A DNA stretch of 35,106 bases from Propioniciclava sp. (GTDB lineage Bacteria; Actinomycetota; Actinomycetes; Propionibacteriales; Propionibacteriaceae). The DNA is taken from assembly GCF_029977985.1 (NCBI RefSeq), contig NZ_JARKOT010000200.1:1-35106 (forward strand), written 5' to 3'. Below are positions 33,311 to 35,106 of the stretch, one piece after another. The stretch's first letter is position 1; the number at the start of each line of letters is the position of its first letter. The notes below the pieces were generated by a model. That model was not told the DNA's origin. It was given only the letters and a program-made list of their open reading frames with translations, and did no database searches. Position numbers and translations under genes: made by a program.

Positions 33311-33523
33311 GGAGTGGAGTTCATCACCGAACTGAGGATCATCCGCGACACGACCACCTGCATCTGCGGGTCCGATCTGTAGGCATACCGCGGGATCGAG
33401 ACCCTCGACCAGCCACGGCAGTTCGGCCACGAGTACCTGGGCGTCGTCAGGAACTCCCCCTTGCCCGACGCTGCGGAGGGCTACCAGGCCATGGACGAGC
33501 GCCGCGCCATCAAGGTGCTGCTC
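33311..33523 (+). pseudogene. zinc-dependent alcohol dehydrogenase remnant
   Basis: Both ends of a formaldehyde/alcohol dehydrogenase-like protein are visible in one frame. The N-terminal zinc-site region reads TTTCICGSDL, then a TAG (33380-33382), then AYRGIETLDQP and FGHEYLGVV. It is joined directly to the C-terminal end AEGYQAMDERRAIKVLL. About 250-300 residues between them are missing, which is an in-frame internal deletion. The upstream part also lacks a convincing start. It is not functional. Confidence 0.65.
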
Positions 33524-33544
33524 ACGCTCGACCGAGTTCTGGCC

Positions 33545-34267
33545 TCACCAACCGACGCCGGTGTGCTCGGCGAGCTTCACGAGGAGTTCGTCCTGGACGC
33601 CGGCGTCGGCCGTCTGCGGGTGCGGGTCCTGGCGGCGGCGGTGGTGCCAGTACCCCCCGGAGCCGTGAGCGGCGGCGTCCGGGCCGGCGGCGAGCCACGC
33701 CTGGGTGCGCCAGCCGTCGTCGAGGTCGTCGGGGGCCCCGGTGCCGCCCATCTTGGTGGGGACCCAGCCGGGGTCGACGGCGTTGGCGAGGATGTCGAGG
33801 CGCAGGCGGGCCAGGGCGAGCATCAGGGCGGTGACGAGGAACTTCGAGTCCGAGTAGGACGCGGCGTCCGGGTGGGCGAAGTCGTAGCGGTCGATCTTCG
33901 GCGAACCGCCCCGATGCATGCTGCTGCTGAGGTAGACGTGGCGGCCGGCGTCCGGCAGAAGGGCGGTGAGTAGGTAGGGGGCGACGACGTTCACCGAGAG
34001 GACGGGCCCGTCCAGCACGCCGGCGTTGTGGATCACCGAGTCCGGCTGGCCGAGCCGGTTGACCTGCTCCGCGATGCCGCGGACCTCGTCCTGGTCGGAC
34101 AGATCGCCATGGACGCCGCGGGCGCCGGCGTCCAGTAGGTCCTGGCAGGCGCTCAGCCGCGCTAGGTTGCGGGCGTGGACGATGACGTCGTGCCCCCCGG
34201 CGAGCAGCGCTTGCGCGGCGAGGCGTCCCAGACCGTCGGAGGAACCCGTGATGAGGATCGAAGCCAT
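33545..34267 (-). CDS. short-chain dehydrogenase/reductase
   Basis: A 240-residue Rossmann-fold oxidoreductase. The cofactor motif TGSSDGLGRLA is at residues 7-17, NAG in VIHNAGVL follows, and catalytic Ser-Tyr-x-x-x-Lys is in YLSSSM and YSDSK. ANAVDPGWVPTKMGG is the usual C-terminal cofactor loop. NAD(P) preference and substrate are unknown. The ATG at 34267 fits the first strand. The C-terminal 30 residues are unusual (HHRRRQDPHPQ) and may be the altered end. It lies between two pseudogenes and appears to be intact. Confidence 0.85.
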   Translation of the reverse strand: MASILITGSSDGLGRLAAQALLAGGHDVIVHARNLARLSACQDLLDAGARGVHGDLSDQDEVRGIAEQVNRLGQPDSVIHNAGVLDGPVLSVNVVAPYLLTALLPDAGRHVYLSSSMHRGGSPKIDRYDFAHPDAASYSDSKFLVTALMLALARLRLDILANAVDPGWVPTKMGGTGAPDDLDDGWRTQAWLAAGPDAAAHGSGGYWHHRRRQDPHPQTADAGVQDELLVKLAEHTGVGW

Positions 34268-34381
34268 GCCGTCAGCCTAGACAACCGGCCGCGGGACGAA
34301 ACGGCGGGGAGCGCTCCCCATGCCCTTCGTCGGTGGGCGGTTCTAGGCTGGCGTCACCACCCCACAGACAGGAGCAGACAC

Positions 34382-34720
34382 ATGACGATGGTCGGAGCGG
34401 ACGTCGCGGAGCTACGGCACGTGGGCAGCGCCCCGGATCGTTGTTCACAGCGCTTGGTGGCGATCCGCGGGGCGTTGACGCGGGGACTCCCTCCTCGCCC
34501 TGGCGCGGTGGGGACGCGCAGAGGTTCCGGCAGCGCTGGAACGCGTAACTCGCTCCACGACTCACGGTGACCGCGGACACACGCGCGGCGGCCGCCCGGA
34601 CCCTGGCGGCTGAGGCCGACGAACAGGAGCGGGCGTCCGAATCGGGCGGCAGCCGGCTGGGCGGGTCGGCCGGCAGCGCCGGCGGGCGGTCGGGCGACGC
34701 CTCCCCCAGACCGCTGAACT
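34382..34720 (+). pseudogene. WXG100-like protein, frameshifted and interrupted
   Basis: ATG 34382 (after GGAG in the leader) opens MTMVGADVAELRHVGSA, a typical start of small WXG100-like actinobacterial proteins. A frameshift near 34480-34500 moves the reading frame to one with SPWRGGDAQRFRQRWNA, which contains the W-x-G motif, followed by TAA. The frame then continues as LAPRLTVTAD and a helical tail (ARTLAAEADEQERASE). One frameshift and one stop make it non-functional. Length and layout fit an ESX-type secreted helical-hairpin protein. Confidence 0.6.
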
Positions 34721-34887
34721 CGCAAACGAACACTCGCTCCTGCTCGTTCCCGAAGCCGGGCACACGAGCGCCATCACAACAGCCTGATCTGAAGGGTGCG
34801 GGGCCCCGAAGGGGGCAGTCTTCAGGAAGCGTCACCACCGTGACTGGGAGTCCGACGCAACAACAGCGGTGACCTGGAGTTGAGTCC
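34721..34887. other. non-coding stretch between WXG-like remnant and IS256 end
   Basis: No supported gene. Two open frames cross it on both strands but have no recognisable signals. The only structures noticed are short dyads, such as GTCAC-CACC-GTGAC at 34831-34844. It may be remnant of the interrupted locus. Confidence 0.5.
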
Positions 34888-35106
34888 GGCAGAGTGGTGT
34901 ACGACCCGGTGATCTGAACCGTGTCGCTCCGGACGTGGGGGCGGTCATCGGGTGATTCTTCGAGAGATCTCTCACAACCGATCGAAGAAGGGCACCAACG
35001 ATGACCGCTGTTTCCAGTATCGACGACCCTGCCCTGTTCCTGAACACGCTGCTCGGTCAGTCCTCCCCGGACCTGCTCCGGAAGCTGTTGGAGGGGTTCG
35101 TGAACA
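34888..35106 (+). mobile_element. left part of an IS256-family element
   Basis: GGCAGAGTGGTGTACGACC at 34888 resembles a terminal repeat of actinobacterial IS256-like elements, and the transposase starts 113 bp later. A 12-bp palindrome GAGAGATCTCTC lies at 34963-34974 in the leader. The element runs off the right edge. The exact left boundary is uncertain. Confidence 0.55.
35001..35106 (+). CDS. 5' fragment of an IS256-family transposase
   Basis: The first 35 codons, continuing past the window. The N-terminus MTAVSSIDDPALFLNTLLGQ, then SSPDLLRKLLEGFVN, matches the N-terminal dimerisation region of IS256-type mutator transposases. The DDE core lies outside the window, so its completeness is unknown. 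ATG 35001 is preceded by GAAGAAGG at ribosome-binding distance. Confidence 0.8.
   Translation, partial: MTAVSSIDDPALFLNTLLGQSSPDLLRKLLEGFVN

Noticed and set aside
7503-33680. Claim that GGCGGCGTCC is the FtsK-orienting motif pointing to the dif-like site
   Set aside because: The strand ratio (14:8) is not strong enough, and only 3.6 kb lie on the other side of the site, so polarity cannot be judged.
29642-34550. Stop codon reassignment of TAG or TAA (three interrupted homologous frames)
   Set aside because: Several intact genes in the window end in TAG (VOC, UMF1 and MalG-like genes), and the other two interrupted genes also carry a frameshift or deletion, so decay is the simpler explanation.
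1-35106. tRNA or rRNA genes
   Set aside because: Intergenic gaps are mostly short; none showed a cloverleaf with a T-loop GGTTCGAATCC-type sequence or rRNA conserved segments.

Overview
The window is high-GC, tightly packed actinobacterial DNA. RbpA, a MurA-like enzyme with an N-terminal helix-turn-helix, a polyprenol-phosphomannose synthase beside Lnt, and the SCO1664 and MSMEG_4193-type gene pair all point to Actinobacteria. The overall style resembles Propionibacteriales/Propionibacteriaceae, but the genus is inferred and was not tested.

Layout. Positions 1-2000 hold the 5' end of a gene behind a LexA/SOS-type box, a two-domain VOC protein, a methyltransferase and a 48-residue zinc-knuckle-like protein. 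Positions 2240-3650 are a scar zone: a truncated DUF4345 gene, an IS21-family istA remnant, an IS3-family orfA remnant, and a 28-bp site with the architecture of a XerC/XerD dif site. Next come a PD-(D/E)XK nuclease with an unusual C-terminal domain, a membrane-anchored protein of unknown function, and an SH3-SH3-M23 cell-wall hydrolase. From 6.8 to 23.5 kb the genes are mostly housekeeping: a MoxR-type AAA ATPase with its VWA partner, a histidine phosphatase with a SCO1664-family protein, dihydrolipoyl dehydrogenase, HTH-MurA, pyridoxal kinase, a glycerophosphodiesterase coupled to a UMF1-type transporter, rbpA, the lnt-ppm1-fxsA operon, hsp20 behind two HspR-type (HAIR) inverted repeats, an M20 peptidase, and an Lrp/AsnC regulator.

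From 23.5 to 29.4 kb a stand-alone 5'-3' exonuclease and the thpR-metY-metX-metW methionine operon converge. A 1.3-kb cassette lies between them: an AbiEi/DUF559-like putative nuclease gene flanked by long imperfect inverted repeats built from a 16-bp module. The repeats start and end at the stop codons of the two neighbouring genes. From 29.5 to 32.7 kb is a sugar ABC importer operon whose binding-protein gene has an in-frame TAG, followed by a yqeY-like gene. The right end (33.2-35.1 kb) is decaying: a zinc alcohol dehydrogenase remnant, an intact SDR gene, a WXG100-like pseudogene and the start of an IS256-family element.

The most notable candidates are the dif-like site beside the insertion-sequence scars, the repeat-bounded AbiEi/DUF559 cassette, the paired HAIR operators, the interrupted sugar-binding lipoprotein with its 17-bp intercistronic hairpin, and 22 copies (counted by eye) of the 10-mer GGCGGCGTCC or its complement. 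No rRNA, tRNA or CRISPR array was seen.
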